DNA of 64,000 nt from Rudaeicoccus suwonensis (GTDB taxonomy: Bacteria; Actinomycetota; Actinomycetes; Actinomycetales; Dermatophilaceae). Numbering within the stretch: position 1 is the first letter of the stretch; each line of letters opens with the position of its first letter. Position numbers and translations under genes: made by a program. The notes below the pieces were generated by a model. The model was not told where the DNA came from. It worked only from the letters and a program-made list of their open reading frames with translations, and ran no database searches. Of the stretch, positions 1 to 9,058 are shown one piece after another. The stretch spans positions 248,001-312,000 of the forward strand of contig NZ_VIVQ01000002.1 in NCBI RefSeq assembly GCF_007829035.1, read 5' to 3'.

Positions 1-2
1 AG

Positions 3-584
3 TTCCTGTCGACGCGCGCGCCGGCGCCGGACCACATCGTCACCGGGACATTGAAACGTCATCGAGAGACCGCGGCCGAGGTGTGCGTCGCCGCCGGTTG
101 GACGCTGACACCCGATGTCGATGCGGGCTGGGACGAGCTCGACCACGTGGCAGTCATCAACGCCTACCGGCCGGCATATCGCAACATGCTGGTGCTGAAG
201 GCAGACATGATGCGCACGTTCAGGCCGCGCGCCGCCTTCGTCGACATGTTCACTACGGCGGTCCGACGCTGGGCCGAGGGTGACCATGACGAGGACTACC
301 CGGAGACCTTTGCCGCCTTCGATGAGCGCGTGCATGAGGCATTCGGGCGGGTGGTGGCAGCCGATGCCGAACACACGCTGGTCGTGTCGTCGGTGGGCGT
401 GATCGCCTGGGTTGTCGCGGGGCTGTTGGGCTCGGAGCGCGAGTCAGCGTGGGAGCGCCTGTCGATGGCGGTGTTCAACACCGGCTACACGCGGTTGCAC
501 CTCGACAAGAACGGTGTCGCGGCCGTCTCGACGTTCAACGAGATCGGCCACCTCACCCCGGAGCGGTTCATCACTAACCACTAA
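3..584 (+). CDS. Histidine phosphatase family protein, 5'-truncated by window edge
   Basis: Phosphoglycerate-mutase-like phosphohydrolase whose N-terminus lies outside the window, so the RHG phosphohistidine motif cannot be checked. The frame is open from position 3, and the segment TLKRHRETAAEV near the edge is the family's R-x-x-x-TA helix; the TTG at 51 is therefore internal rather than the start. The late motif, usually V-S-H-G-G, reads VVSSVGVIAW, so the second active-site His appears to be Ser. Substrate unknown. It converges on the acyl-CoA synthetase gene, 73 bp away. The family assignment is good; catalytic competence is uncertain. Confidence 0.75.
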   Translation, partial: FLSTRAPAPDHIVTGTLKRHRETAAEVCVAAGWTLTPDVDAGWDELDHVAVINAYRPAYRNMLVLKADMMRTFRPRAAFVDMFTTAVRRWAEGDHDEDYPETFAAFDERVHEAFGRVVAADAEHTLVVSSVGVIAWVVAGLLGSERESAWERLSMAVFNTGYTRLHLDKNGVAAVSTFNEIGHLTPERFITNH

Positions 585-657
585 CCACTCGCTACCAACC
601 ACCCCGTCGCCAGATGCGCTGGTCAGAGCCACGAGGCAGCCACCAGGCAGACGCCGG

Positions 658-2448
658 TCAGATGCGAGGGGCCTTGGCGGCGGCGACTTCTGCGGCATAC
701 CCCTCGTAGAACGGGACGTACCCCTCCGTGGAGTCCTTGAGCACATAGATCCGGCCGTCGCGCGCGTGGTCGAAGCTCTCGTCGCGCAGTTCGACCTTGC
801 GGCTCTTGAAAGTCGAGGTGTGCTCCAAGGAGAAGACCGTCCGGACGAACAGCGGCACGGCATACGTCGGCAAGGTGTCGAGAAGGTGCTTCGCCAGGGC
901 GGCACCGTCGAAGTCAGCGCCCTCGCGCAGGACCACCGCCGCCATACCGGCCTTGCCGTCGGCGCCGGGCACCGGAACGCCGTAGACCGTGCAGTCCTCG
1001 ATATCGTCGAGGTGACCGAACGCGGCCTCGACCTGGGTGGTCGCGACGTTCTCGCCCTTCCAACGGAAAGTGTCACCGAGACGGTCGACGAAGGCCACGT
1101 GGTTGAGTCCCTGGTTGCGCACCAGGTCACCGGTGTCGAACCAGCAGTCGCCGTCCTTGAAGCCGTCGCGCAGCAGCTTCGCCTCGGATGCGGCCTTGTC
1201 GGTGTAGCCGTCGAAGGGCGCACGGTCGGTGACCTTGGCCAGCAAGAGCCCGGTCTCGCCGGTCTTGACCTTCGTCAGCCTGCCCTTCTCGTTCCGCGCG
1301 GCCTTGCCCGTCTCCGGGTCGTAGGCCACGACGCGGTAGGGCAGCGGGCACGTGCCGGCGGTCTGGCTGAGGTTGAAGGCGTTGATGAACGCGATGTTGC
1401 ACTCCGAGGCGCCGTAGAACTCCGCGATGCGCTCGATGCCGAACCTCTCCTGGAATTCGGCCCAGATGTCGGCGCGCAGGCCGTTGCCGACGATCACACG
1501 CACCGCGTGCTGGCGGTCGACCGGCTTGGCCGGCTGCGCCAGCAGGTAGCGGCACAGTTCGCCGATGTAGACGAATGCCGTTGCGTCATACGTGATGCAC
1601 TCGTCCCAGAATCGCGACGCCGAGAACTTCGGCGCGATCGCCATCGACGCGCCGGCCACCAGCACCGACGACAAGGCGACCGTGACCGCGTTGTTGTGAT
1701 AGAGCGGCAGTGGGCAGTAGAGCGTGTCGTCGCTCTTGAGACGTACGCCGAGGGCACCGAGGCCGCTGTAGGACTTCAGCCAGCGGTAGTGGCTCATCAC
1801 CGACGCCTTCGGCATGCCGGTGGTGCCGGAGGTGAAGATGTAGAACGCGCGCTCGCTGCCGACGGTCTTGGCGGTGGCCAGCGGATTGGCCGCGCTTGCG
1901 GTCTTCGCCTGCTCCGCTAGCTCGCTGAACGTGAGCACCGTCTGTGCGTCCGCGATCTCCCCGGCTGTCGCAAGAGCCTCCTGCCCGTCGTCCTCGATCA
2001 CGACGACTCGGGCGTCGAGAATCCCCAGACTGTGCGCGAGCACATCGCTGCGCTGGTTGTAGTTGAGCAGGCCCGCGACCGCGCCGAGCTTCACGGTCGC
2101 AAGCATGATCAGGATGTTCTCGATGCCGTTGTGCGCCATCAGCCCCACCACGTCGCCACGCGTCACCCCGTGCGACTCCAGCACCGCGGCATACCGGTTG
2201 ACCGTCTCGTTGGCGGCGCCATATGTAATTGTCCGTGGGCCGTCCGTGCCTTCGCCCTTGAGGAAGACCCGCTCGGGGTGCCGGCCCGCGGCCTTCTGGA
2301 AGACCAGGCCGAGGGAGTTCGCCGATGAGGGGCGTCGCAGCAGCAGACCCGGACCCTCCTTGGCCAGCAGCGCGAGGTCGGGTGCGAGCCCGGCCAACCC
2401 CTTGCCGACGTCGAGCAGGGACACACGCTGACGGGTTTGCGCAGTCAT
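658..2448 (-). CDS. Long-chain acyl-CoA synthetase (FadD6-like AMP-binding enzyme)
   Basis: ANL-superfamily enzyme of about 596 aa, expected to adenylate a long- or very-long-chain fatty acid and transfer it to CoA. The P-loop-like motif FTSGTTGMPKAS lies near residues 200-212. Further along are a YGASE-type A5 motif and W-x-D-T-G-D-L, the hinge region of this family. The ATG at 2448 is preferred to an upstream in-frame start at 2496 because GGAAGGA lies about 8 bp before it. It is divergent from the ABC-F gene across about 205 bp. The FadD6/ACSVL type is inferred from overall pattern; chain-length preference cannot be read from sequence. Confidence 0.88.
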   Translation of the reverse strand: MTAQTRQRVSLLDVGKGLAGLAPDLALLAKEGPGLLLRRPSSANSLGLVFQKAAGRHPERVFLKGEGTDGPRTITYGAANETVNRYAAVLESHGVTRGDVVGLMAHNGIENILIMLATVKLGAVAGLLNYNQRSDVLAHSLGILDARVVVIEDDGQEALATAGEIADAQTVLTFSELAEQAKTASAANPLATAKTVGSERAFYIFTSGTTGMPKASVMSHYRWLKSYSGLGALGVRLKSDDTLYCPLPLYHNNAVTVALSSVLVAGASMAIAPKFSASRFWDECITYDATAFVYIGELCRYLLAQPAKPVDRQHAVRVIVGNGLRADIWAEFQERFGIERIAEFYGASECNIAFINAFNLSQTAGTCPLPYRVVAYDPETGKAARNEKGRLTKVKTGETGLLLAKVTDRAPFDGYTDKAASEAKLLRDGFKDGDCWFDTGDLVRNQGLNHVAFVDRLGDTFRWKGENVATTQVEAAFGHLDDIEDCTVYGVPVPGADGKAGMAAVVLREGADFDGAALAKHLLDTLPTYAVPLFVRTVFSLEHTSTFKSRKVELRDESFDHARDGRIYVLKDSTEGYVPFYEGYAAEVAAAKAPRI

Positions 2449-2653
2449 GACGCTTTCCTTCCGAGAGACACCTGGCGAGAAGGTTACCCACGTCACAATA
2501 CCCGCCAGTAACTAATGGCTCGACGTCGGCGAAAAGCGGTTGCGCCGGACGCTGCCGACTGCCACCCTCGTTGCATCATGAAGCTCTGAGCCCGCCACCA
2601 CTCGCGACCGCGGCGTCCCGCCCGGCGAGTCCCGCGACCTCACGAGGCTCCCC

Positions 2654-4246
2654 ATGACCATCTCCTGCTCAGACCTGACCATGACGTATGCCGATCGGCC
2701 CGTGCTCGACGGCTTCTCGCTGACCGTGCCGCCCGGCACCCGCGTCGGCCTCGTCGGCGAGAACGGCTCGGGCAAATCCACCCTGCTGAGCTGCCTCGCC
2801 GGCCGATTGCAACCGACCAGCGGCACCGTCAGCATGCCGGCGGATGTCGGCTTCATCGCCCAGGACTCCGGAATCCCTCTGGCAGCAACGGTTTCGGAGG
2901 TTCTGTATGACGCTCTGGCACCCTTGCACGAGGCTGTCGCGCGCTTGGAGCAGTTGGCCGGCGAGCTCACCGACCCAGCGGCCGCGCGTGACTACGATCG
3001 CGTGCTGGAGTGGGCGACCACACATGACGCGTGGGATGCGCCGCGGCGCGCCGAACTCGCTGCGCAGCGCCTCGGCCTCGAACACCTCCCCGGCGATCGC
3101 ACCGCGGGCGAGTTGTCCGGTGGACAGGTGTCGCGACTCGCGCTGGCGGCGCTGCTGATCCGGCGGCCCGCGGCCGTGCTGCTGGATGAGCCGACCAATC
3201 ATCTCGACGACGACGCGCTGGATTTCCTTCAGGCACAACTGATGTCGATGACCGGCGCCGTGGTGACGGCATCCCACGACCGGGTCTTCCTGAACGCCGT
3301 GTGCCATCGGATCGTCGACCTCGACCCGTCGCACTTCGGCACCGACGGCGCGGGCGGTCAGTCGTTCAGCGGCGATTTCACCGACTATCTGGCAGCCAAG
3401 GTTGCGGCACGGCGGCGATGGAGCGAGGCATTCGAGGCCCAGCGCGAGGAACTCAACGAGTTGCGGGCCGCCACCAGAACCACCAATCTCGACATCGCGC
3501 ACAACCGAGCACCCCGCGACAACGACAAGTTCATCCACTTCTCCAAAGGCTCACGCGTGCAGGCGACGGTCAGCCGTCGGCGCCGCAATGCCGATCAGCG
3601 AATCGCCGCCATCCTGCGTGACGAGATCCCGAAACCGCCTGCGCCGTTACGGTTTTCGGGCGCCTTCGAGAGACAGCCCACGGCATACGTGAGTGTCCGA
3701 GATGTCGTGGTCGCCGGCCGGGTCAGCTGCTCCCGGCTCGACGTGACGGCCGGCGAACACCTGCTCATCACCGGCCCGAACGGTTGCGGAAAGTCGACCC
3801 TGCTCGACGTTCTCGCCGGGCGACTCGACCCCGCGCAGGGGATCGTGCAGCGTCGTGCCCGCGCGGTCGGCCTGCTGACCCAGGCGGTCGGCATACCTGA
3901 TCTGAGCGCGACACCCCAGCAGCTGTATGACGCAGCCACCCCTCGCGAGCCACTGCGATCGCTCGGCCTGCTGCACCCGCGCGACCACAACCGGCCGGTC
4001 GGTGAACTCAGTCTCGGGCAGCAGCGGCGGGTCGAACTGGCGCTGCTGTTGGCCCGCCAGCCGGACCTGTTGCTGTTGGACGAGCCGACCAACCACCTGT
4101 CACTGACGCTGGTCGACGAGCTCGAGGCCGCGCTCACCCGCACCCCGGTCACGGTCGTCGTCGCCAGCCACGACCGCTGGCTGCGCGGCACATGGACCGG
4201 GCCGCAAGTGGATCTGCGGGATCTGCGGATGGCTACTCCACGGTGA
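2654..4246 (+). CDS. ABC-F family ATPase (two ATP-binding cassettes, no membrane domain)
   Basis: A 530-aa soluble protein with duplicated ABC cassettes. The first Walker A, GENGSGKST, is at about residues 35-43, with signature LSGGQ near 153 and Walker B LLDEPTNHLD just after. The second Walker A, GPNGCGKST, is near 374, with signature LSLGQQ and Walker B LLLLDEPTNHL near 473. The linker between cassettes is charged and Arg-rich, as in ABC-F proteins that act on the ribosome. These act as translation factors or as ribosome-protection resistance proteins; which applies here cannot be decided. The last 14 bp overlap the 3' end of the convergent glmS gene. Confidence 0.9.
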   Translation: MTISCSDLTMTYADRPVLDGFSLTVPPGTRVGLVGENGSGKSTLLSCLAGRLQPTSGTVSMPADVGFIAQDSGIPLAATVSEVLYDALAPLHEAVARLEQLAGELTDPAAARDYDRVLEWATTHDAWDAPRRAELAAQRLGLEHLPGDRTAGELSGGQVSRLALAALLIRRPAAVLLDEPTNHLDDDALDFLQAQLMSMTGAVVTASHDRVFLNAVCHRIVDLDPSHFGTDGAGGQSFSGDFTDYLAAKVAARRRWSEAFEAQREELNELRAATRTTNLDIAHNRAPRDNDKFIHFSKGSRVQATVSRRRRNADQRIAAILRDEIPKPPAPLRFSGAFERQPTAYVSVRDVVVAGRVSCSRLDVTAGEHLLITGPNGCGKSTLLDVLAGRLDPAQGIVQRRARAVGLLTQAVGIPDLSATPQQLYDAATPREPLRSLGLLHPRDHNRPVGELSLGQQRRVELALLLARQPDLLLLDEPTNHLSLTLVDELEAALTRTPVTVVVASHDRWLRGTWTGPQVDLRDLRMATPR

Positions 4247-6056
4247 CGGACTTGGCCAGGTTGCGCGGCCGGTCGATGTCACGTCCGAGGCGGGTCGCGA
4301 TGTGAAAGGCCAACAACTGCAAGGGAATCATCAGCAGGATCGGGTCCAGCTCGACCTCGTTGCGTGGCACGTCGATGCGTTGTATGCCGTCCAGCCCGGC
4401 CAGCTCGACCGCCTCATGCGTGACAGCGAGCACCTCGCCGCCGCGCGCGGTCACCTCGTGGAGCGCACCGAGGTTGCGCTCGAGCAATTCGTCATCGGGC
4501 ACGATCGCGACCGTCGGCATCTCCGGCGAGATCAGCGCCAGCGGGCCGTGCTTCAACTCACTGGACTGATAGGCCTCGGCGTGCTGATAGCTGATCTCCT
4601 TCAACTTCTGCGCGCCCTCACGAGCGACCGGATAGCCACGCACCCGGCCGATGAAGAACAGGCTCTGCGCGTCACTGAGTCCGGCCGCCAGGTCGGCAAT
4701 TCTGGCCTCACCGTCGACGATCTGCTGCACCTGATCGGGAATCGCCTTGATACCTCTCACGATTCGAGATCCTTCGGCATACGACAGGTCGTGCACCCGA
4801 CCCAATGCGAGCGCCAGCAGAGCGAATCCGACCGCCATGTGCGTCAGCGCCTTGGTCGAGCAGACGCTGATCTCCGGCCCGGCGTGCAGGTAGATGCCAC
4901 CGTCGCACTCGCGGGCGATGGACGAGCCGACCACGTTGACGAGCCCGACCACCCGACCGCCCTTGCGCTGGATCTCACGGACCGCGAACAGCGTGTCGGC
5001 CGTCTCACCGGACTGGCTGACTGCGACATACAACGTGTCGGGCTCGATGATCGGATTGCGATAGCGGAACTCCGAGGCCGCCTCTGCATCGGCGGGGATG
5101 CGCGCGAGATCCTCGATCATGGTGGCGCCGAGCTGACCGACATAGAACGCCGATCCGCAGCCGATCGCCTTGACCCGCTTGAAGGTTCGCAGCTCGCGCG
5201 GGTCGAGGCCGAGGCCGTCGAGCCGGGCGGTCGCGAAGCGTTCGTCGAGCCGACCGGACAGCATCCGCCGCAGCGACGCGGGCTGTTCGAGCATCTCCTT
5301 GTGCATGAAGTTGGCGTGTCCGCCCACCTCGAGCTCGTCCGCGACCAAGTCGATCTGCTCGGGTTGCTTGCCGGTGTCGGCCTGGTCGGCGGTGAAGGTG
5401 CGGAACCCGGTCGCGGTCACCGTGGCGAGCTCGCCGTCGTCCAGGTGCACGACTGAGGACGTATGCCGCACCAGCGCTGCGGCGTCCGAGCCGATGAACA
5501 TCTCACGCTCTCCCACGCCCAGGATCAGCGGCGATCCCTGCCGAGCGACCACGATCGTGCCGGGAAAGTCGGCGTCGACGACGGCGATCGCGTAGGTGCC
5601 GGTGATCTGGGCGAGGGCCTCGATGACACGCTCCTCCAACGTCGCCGCTGTCGATGCGCCGACCAGGTGCGCGAGCACTTCGGTGTCGGTGTCGGAGGTC
5701 AGCGTGACGCCGTCAGCCGCCAACCGCGCGCGCAGCGTGGCCGAATTGTCGATGATCCCGTTGTGCACCACCAGAGTTCGGCCGTCGGCACTGGCGTGCG
5801 GGTGGGCGTTCGCCTCGGTCGCCGGACCGTGTGTCGCCCACCGGGTGTGGCCGATGCCGGCCTTGCCGGTGAGTCGCTTCGGCAGCACCTGTTCGAGGTC
5901 ACGCACGCGCCCGACTGCGCGAAAGACCTTGGGACCATTGGCGGTCAGCACACCGACGCCGGCCGAGTCGTAGCCGCGGTACTCCAATCGGGTCAGCCCT
6001 TCGAGCAGGACCGGCACCGCATTGGCGCCCCCGACATACCCGACGATTCCGCACAT
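4233..6056 (-). CDS. glmS: Glutamine--fructose-6-phosphate aminotransferase (isomerizing)
   Basis: Makes glucosamine-6-phosphate from fructose-6-phosphate and glutamine, the entry step to UDP-GlcNAc and peptidoglycan. Full length at 607 aa. The nucleophile Cys2 follows the start (MCGIVGYVG), giving an N-terminal class II glutamine amidotransferase domain. Two SIS sugar-isomerase domains follow, with CGSAFYVG and SQSGETADTL, and the C-terminus ends in the usual DRPRNLAKSVTVE. A small gene ends 23 bp upstream on the same strand and is probably co-transcribed. The leader is too short to hold a glmS ribozyme of the Firmicutes kind. The assignment is secure. Confidence 0.97.
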   Translation of the reverse strand: MCGIVGYVGGANAVPVLLEGLTRLEYRGYDSAGVGVLTANGPKVFRAVGRVRDLEQVLPKRLTGKAGIGHTRWATHGPATEANAHPHASADGRTLVVHNGIIDNSATLRARLAADGVTLTSDTDTEVLAHLVGASTAATLEERVIEALAQITGTYAIAVVDADFPGTIVVARQGSPLILGVGEREMFIGSDAAALVRHTSSVVHLDDGELATVTATGFRTFTADQADTGKQPEQIDLVADELEVGGHANFMHKEMLEQPASLRRMLSGRLDERFATARLDGLGLDPRELRTFKRVKAIGCGSAFYVGQLGATMIEDLARIPADAEAASEFRYRNPIIEPDTLYVAVSQSGETADTLFAVREIQRKGGRVVGLVNVVGSSIARECDGGIYLHAGPEISVCSTKALTHMAVGFALLALALGRVHDLSYAEGSRIVRGIKAIPDQVQQIVDGEARIADLAAGLSDAQSLFFIGRVRGYPVAREGAQKLKEISYQHAEAYQSSELKHGPLALISPEMPTVAIVPDDELLERNLGALHEVTARGGEVLAVTHEAVELAGLDGIQRIDVPRNEVELDPILLMIPLQLLAFHIATRLGRDIDRPRNLAKSVTVE

Positions 6057-6079
6057 GTTTGCTTCCGCTCTCTCGTGGT

Positions 6080-6340
6080 TCAGCCGTAGACCATGCGGCG
6101 CAGTTGCCGCGGGGACAGTTCCGGCGCCGCGAACGGGCGCTCGCGCAACTCCGCCGCGATCAGTTCGAAGATCTGCTCGTTGCGCTTGCCGTAGGTCTGG
6201 TGGTGGGCGTGCCGACGACGGACGAATTCCTCGACCGATTCGCGGTGCCAGGCCAGCACGTCGTCGACGACACGGGCAGCTTCGCCATACGTGAGGCCGG
6301 TCGACTGGGCGACGCGGGAGACGAGCGCTTCATCGGGCAC
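6080..6340 (-). CDS. Small conserved-looking protein upstream of glmS
   Basis: An 86-aa soluble protein, mostly helical by eye, rich in Arg and Glu, with no signal peptide or membrane segment. It begins at GTG (reading VPDEALVSRV) and ends 23 bp before glmS on the same strand, so the two probably form one transcription unit. I do not recognise a named domain. The composition and spacing suggest a real gene, perhaps a small actinobacterial accessory protein of amino-sugar metabolism, but that role rests on position only. A terminator hairpin lies just upstream, so the promoter should fall within about 40 bp before the start. Confidence 0.6.
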   Translation of the reverse strand: MPDEALVSRVAQSTGLTYGEAARVVDDVLAWHRESVEEFVRRRHAHHQTYGKRNEQIFELIAAELRERPFAAPELSPRQLRRMVYG

Positions 6341-6379
6341 GACGACAATGATGCGTCGCAGCTCGAACCAAACACAAGA

Positions 6380-6401
6380 ATCTGCCCGACTTCGGGCAGA
6401 T
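6380..6401 (-). terminator. Rho-independent terminator before the glmS unit
   Basis: Near-perfect palindrome: arm ATCTGCCCGA, two bases, then TCGGGCAGAT. Read on the minus strand it forms a 9-bp stem with an AAGT loop, followed by TTCTTGTGTTT. It sits 17 bp past the stop of the frameshifted small gene and 40 bp before the glmS-partner start, so it probably ends transcripts coming from the MFS transporter side. Confidence 0.65.
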
Positions 6402-6417
6402 CACAGTGATGTAACTG

Positions 6418-6638
6418 CTATTGAGGACTCTTCAATACGGCTAGGTGCGGCCGGAGTGTCTCGGCGACTTCGTTCATGCCGTATCGAGCAACAAGCAGGT
6501 CGAGGATCTGCCCGGGTCTCTGAGGCGGATTCCGACGACGTTCGACATCGCTACCAGTGCATGCACTCCGGCCACGGGATGTGCCGCCACAGTGTTGGCT
6601 GCAAACTCGTCGGCAAACACGATCTCGGCATCGGCCAC
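6418..6638 (-). pseudogene. Small gene split by a one-base frameshift
   Basis: Two overlapping minus-strand frames each look protein-like over half their length. From a GTG at 6638 one frame gives VADAEIVFADEFAANTV and continues to LRDPG; the next frame then continues QILDLLVARYGMNEVAETL to a TAG at 6418. Adding one G to the CCCGGG run near 6518 joins them into one reading frame of about 70 aa. The third-position GC is lower than in neighbouring genes. No family is recognised. It could be a decayed gene, a sequencing error in a homopolymer, or, less likely, a programmed shift. Confidence 0.35.
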
Positions 6639-6670
6639 CCTCCGGGCTGATGGCGGCCATCTGACACAAG

Positions 6671-7900
6671 TCACCGGTTGACAGCGGCCAGCTGTCTCCT
6701 CAGCGACCACTCTCCGCCGGTCACGATCACGACGAGCACGACCGCCAACCCACCGCCGAGCCAGCACACTCCCGACCAGCCGTATGCCGATGCCACCCTC
6801 GTCGCGACCCACGATCCGAGTGCGCCGCCGACGAAATACGCCGTCATATAGACCGAGTTCACCCGCGCACGCGCGTCGCCCGCGAGCGTGTAGATCTGGC
6901 TCTGGTTGGTGACCTGCATGCCCTGCACACCGAAGTCGAGCAGCACGATGCCGACGATCAGCGGCAGCAGGTCGTGTCGCCCGAATGCGGTCGCGGCCCA
7001 CGACACGACCAGCAGCACGCCAAAGGCCACCGACAACGCCGTCGCGTGACCGCGATCGGCCAAGCGCCCGGCAATCTGCGCCGCGAACGCACCGGCCGCA
7101 CCTACCAGACCGAACAGTCCGATCACCAGCTCCGAGTAGTGATACGGCGGTCCGCTGAGCAGACCGGTCAGCGCCGTCCACAACACGCTGAACTGCGCGA
7201 AAGTGACTGCGCCATACAGCATTCGGCGTCGCAGCACCGGTTCGGTGCGCACCAACCGGCCGACGGATGCGAGCAACGCACCGTAGGACGCCGACACGGT
7301 CGGCTCGCTCCGCGGCAACCCGCGACGCAGCGCGAACGTGAGCACGAACATCAGCACGGCCGCCACGACATACACCGCGCGCCAGCCGCCGACCTCGGCG
7401 AGCAGGCCGGCGACGGTGCGAGCGAGAAGTATGCCGAGCAGCAGCCCGCTCATCACGGTCCCCACGATGGTGCCGCGTTCCTCCGGCGCCGCCAGGCTCG
7501 CGGCCAGCGGAACCAGCACCTGCGCGAGCACCGACAGCACACCGACGGCGACCGACGCGACAAAGAGCCAACTGGCGTTCTGGGCGGTGGCGGTCGCGAC
7601 CAGCGCGATGACGGAGGCGAACGACATACCGACGATCAGCCCGCGACGCTCGAGCAGGTCACCCAACGGGAGCACGAACAACAACCCCAGCGCGTAACCG
7701 ACCTGAGTCAGGGTGACCAGCGTGCCGACCGAGCCGGCGGAGATGTGCAGGCTTGAGCCGATGACCTCGAGCAGCGGTTGGCAGTAGTAGAGGTTTGCCA
7801 CCGCGAGCCCGGTGGCGACAGCCATCAGCAGCACGGTGATACGCGGCAGCGACGGGGAGTCGGAGATGCCCCGGGCGGTTTGGTCTTCGGCGGCAGTCAC
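6671..7900 (-). CDS. MFS transporter (DHA1-like, 12 TM segments)
   Basis: About 409 aa and strongly hydrophobic, with a regular pattern of 12 predicted membrane helices. The segment VANLYYCQPLLEVIG and the loop motif GDLLERRGLI after helix 2 are typical of MFS drug- or metabolite-export proteins. The GTG at 7900 (VTAAEDQTARG) is chosen because it gives a short cytosolic N-terminus; ATG at 7936 and 7972 are alternatives. A LysR regulator gene is divergent about 200 bp away and is the likely regulator. The substrate cannot be inferred. Expected in the cytoplasmic membrane. Confidence 0.85.
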   Translation of the reverse strand: MTAAEDQTARGISDSPSLPRITVLLMAVATGLAVANLYYCQPLLEVIGSSLHISAGSVGTLVTLTQVGYALGLLFVLPLGDLLERRGLIVGMSFASVIALVATATAQNASWLFVASVAVGVLSVLAQVLVPLAASLAAPEERGTIVGTVMSGLLLGILLARTVAGLLAEVGGWRAVYVVAAVLMFVLTFALRRGLPRSEPTVSASYGALLASVGRLVRTEPVLRRRMLYGAVTFAQFSVLWTALTGLLSGPPYHYSELVIGLFGLVGAAGAFAAQIAGRLADRGHATALSVAFGVLLVVSWAATAFGRHDLLPLIVGIVLLDFGVQGMQVTNQSQIYTLAGDARARVNSVYMTAYFVGGALGSWVATRVASAYGWSGVCWLGGGLAVVLVVIVTGGEWSLRRQLAAVNR

Positions 7901-8104
7901 GCCCCCATCATCCGGGCGACCGGAAACCAGTCGCATAGGGGGCTGCCCTGGCGCCGCGACCGGCCGTGGCACCCAGTCGGATCAGCAGTGGCCCGCCGCT
8001 GGGTGGCCACGAACAACTCAGCGAGACGCAGCAGCGGACGGCTTCTACAAATAAATACTTAGCGTTTGTGGCGATTTCGCCCCCTTAATAGTTAGCCTTG
8101 CTTC
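7901..8104. promoter_or_regulatory. Divergent MFS/LysR promoter region
   Basis: Intergenic segment between divergent genes. The half next to the LysR start is unusually AT-rich for this genome, with TAAATACTTAG near 8052 and TTAATAGTTAG near 8085 as an imperfect direct repeat. LysR regulators commonly bind T-N11-A sites in such divergent regions. The exact operator and promoter elements are not resolved here. Confidence 0.4.
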
Positions 8105-9025
8105 ATGTACGACCTTCAGCGGCTCCGCGCACTCCACGCCGTCCGACAGCATGGGTCCGTCGCTGCGGCGGCGGAAGCACTCGGCTTCACCCCTTCGGCC
8201 ATCAGCCAACAGATCAACAAGCTCGAACGCGAAGTGGGTTCAACGCTGTTGGAACGTGCCGGTCGCGGTGTGCTGCTCACCGACGCGGCGATCGTTCTCG
8301 CCGACGCCACCGATGTCATCCTCACCACGACCGAGGAAGCCAGCGCGCAGTTGGAGGAGCTTCGTTCGGGTATGACCGGCACGGTGCGGCTGATGTGCTT
8401 CCCCACCGCGATCCGCGGTCTGGTGGCGCCGGCATTGCGCATCCTGGCCCGCAATGCTCCCGGCATCCACATCGAGATCACCGAAGGCTGGCTACGCTCC
8501 ATCGAGTTGGTCGAGAGCGGCCACGTCGATCTGGTCGTCACCCATGACTGGACCGAGATCCCGGCACAGTTGGCCGAACACCTGACGACGACACCGCTGC
8601 TCATGGATCCCGTGGACCTGGTCGTGCCGGCCGACCACCGTCTCGCCGGACGCAAGACGGTCACCATCGACGACGTTCTCGGCGACTCCTGGATCACCGA
8701 TGTACACACAGACACCACGTGCGGCAGGTGGCTGGTCGACCAATTCCAGAGCCGCGGAGCAGCAATGCACGTGGCGCACCGCATCGACGAATACCCCTCG
8801 CAGATGGCGATCGTGGCGGCCGGCCAGGGCATCGCGCTGATGCCGCGGATGGCGCGGCCCAACCTGTCCGACCAAGTGGTCGCTCTGGCGCTGCGCGTCG
8901 ACAAGCCGGTGCGACGGATCTTCTCGGTGTGCCGGCAGTCATCCAGCCGCCGACCCGTCATTCGCACCATCAACAAAGCCCTGCAGGCCGCTGCTCAGCT
9001 CGACACGAAACGCCCGGCAGTATGA
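8105..9025 (+). CDS. LysR-family transcriptional regulator
   Basis: A 306-aa regulator with an N-terminal winged helix-turn-helix at about residues 1-60 (ALHAVRQHGSVAAAAEALG, then SAISQQINKLE) and a C-terminal periplasmic-binding-like effector domain containing the family's AVRLMCFPT-like beta strand. It probably acts as a tetramer on the divergent MFS promoter, a common LysR arrangement. The length is normal. The effector is unknown. The gene is followed 33 bp later by the LigD-type polymerase gene on the same strand, but nothing suggests a functional link. Confidence 0.92.
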   Translation: MYDLQRLRALHAVRQHGSVAAAAEALGFTPSAISQQINKLEREVGSTLLERAGRGVLLTDAAIVLADATDVILTTTEEASAQLEELRSGMTGTVRLMCFPTAIRGLVAPALRILARNAPGIHIEITEGWLRSIELVESGHVDLVVTHDWTEIPAQLAEHLTTTPLLMDPVDLVVPADHRLAGRKTVTIDDVLGDSWITDVHTDTTCGRWLVDQFQSRGAAMHVAHRIDEYPSQMAIVAAGQGIALMPRMARPNLSDQVVALALRVDKPVRRIFSVCRQSSSRRPVIRTINKALQAAAQLDTKRPAV

Positions 9026-9058
9026 CGCGCGCGGCTGCCCCCGAGGGGTCCGATTGAC

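Noticed and set aside
412-1920. Long open frame of 502 codons on the plus strand
   Set aside because: It is antisense to the acyl-CoA synthetase, has an Arg/Ala/Val-biased shadow composition and no domain. The synthetase frame carries clear motifs.
4302-5456. 384-codon plus-strand frame antisense to glmS
   Set aside because: GlmS is unmistakable on the other strand; the antisense product is Gln/Arg/Leu-rich without pattern.
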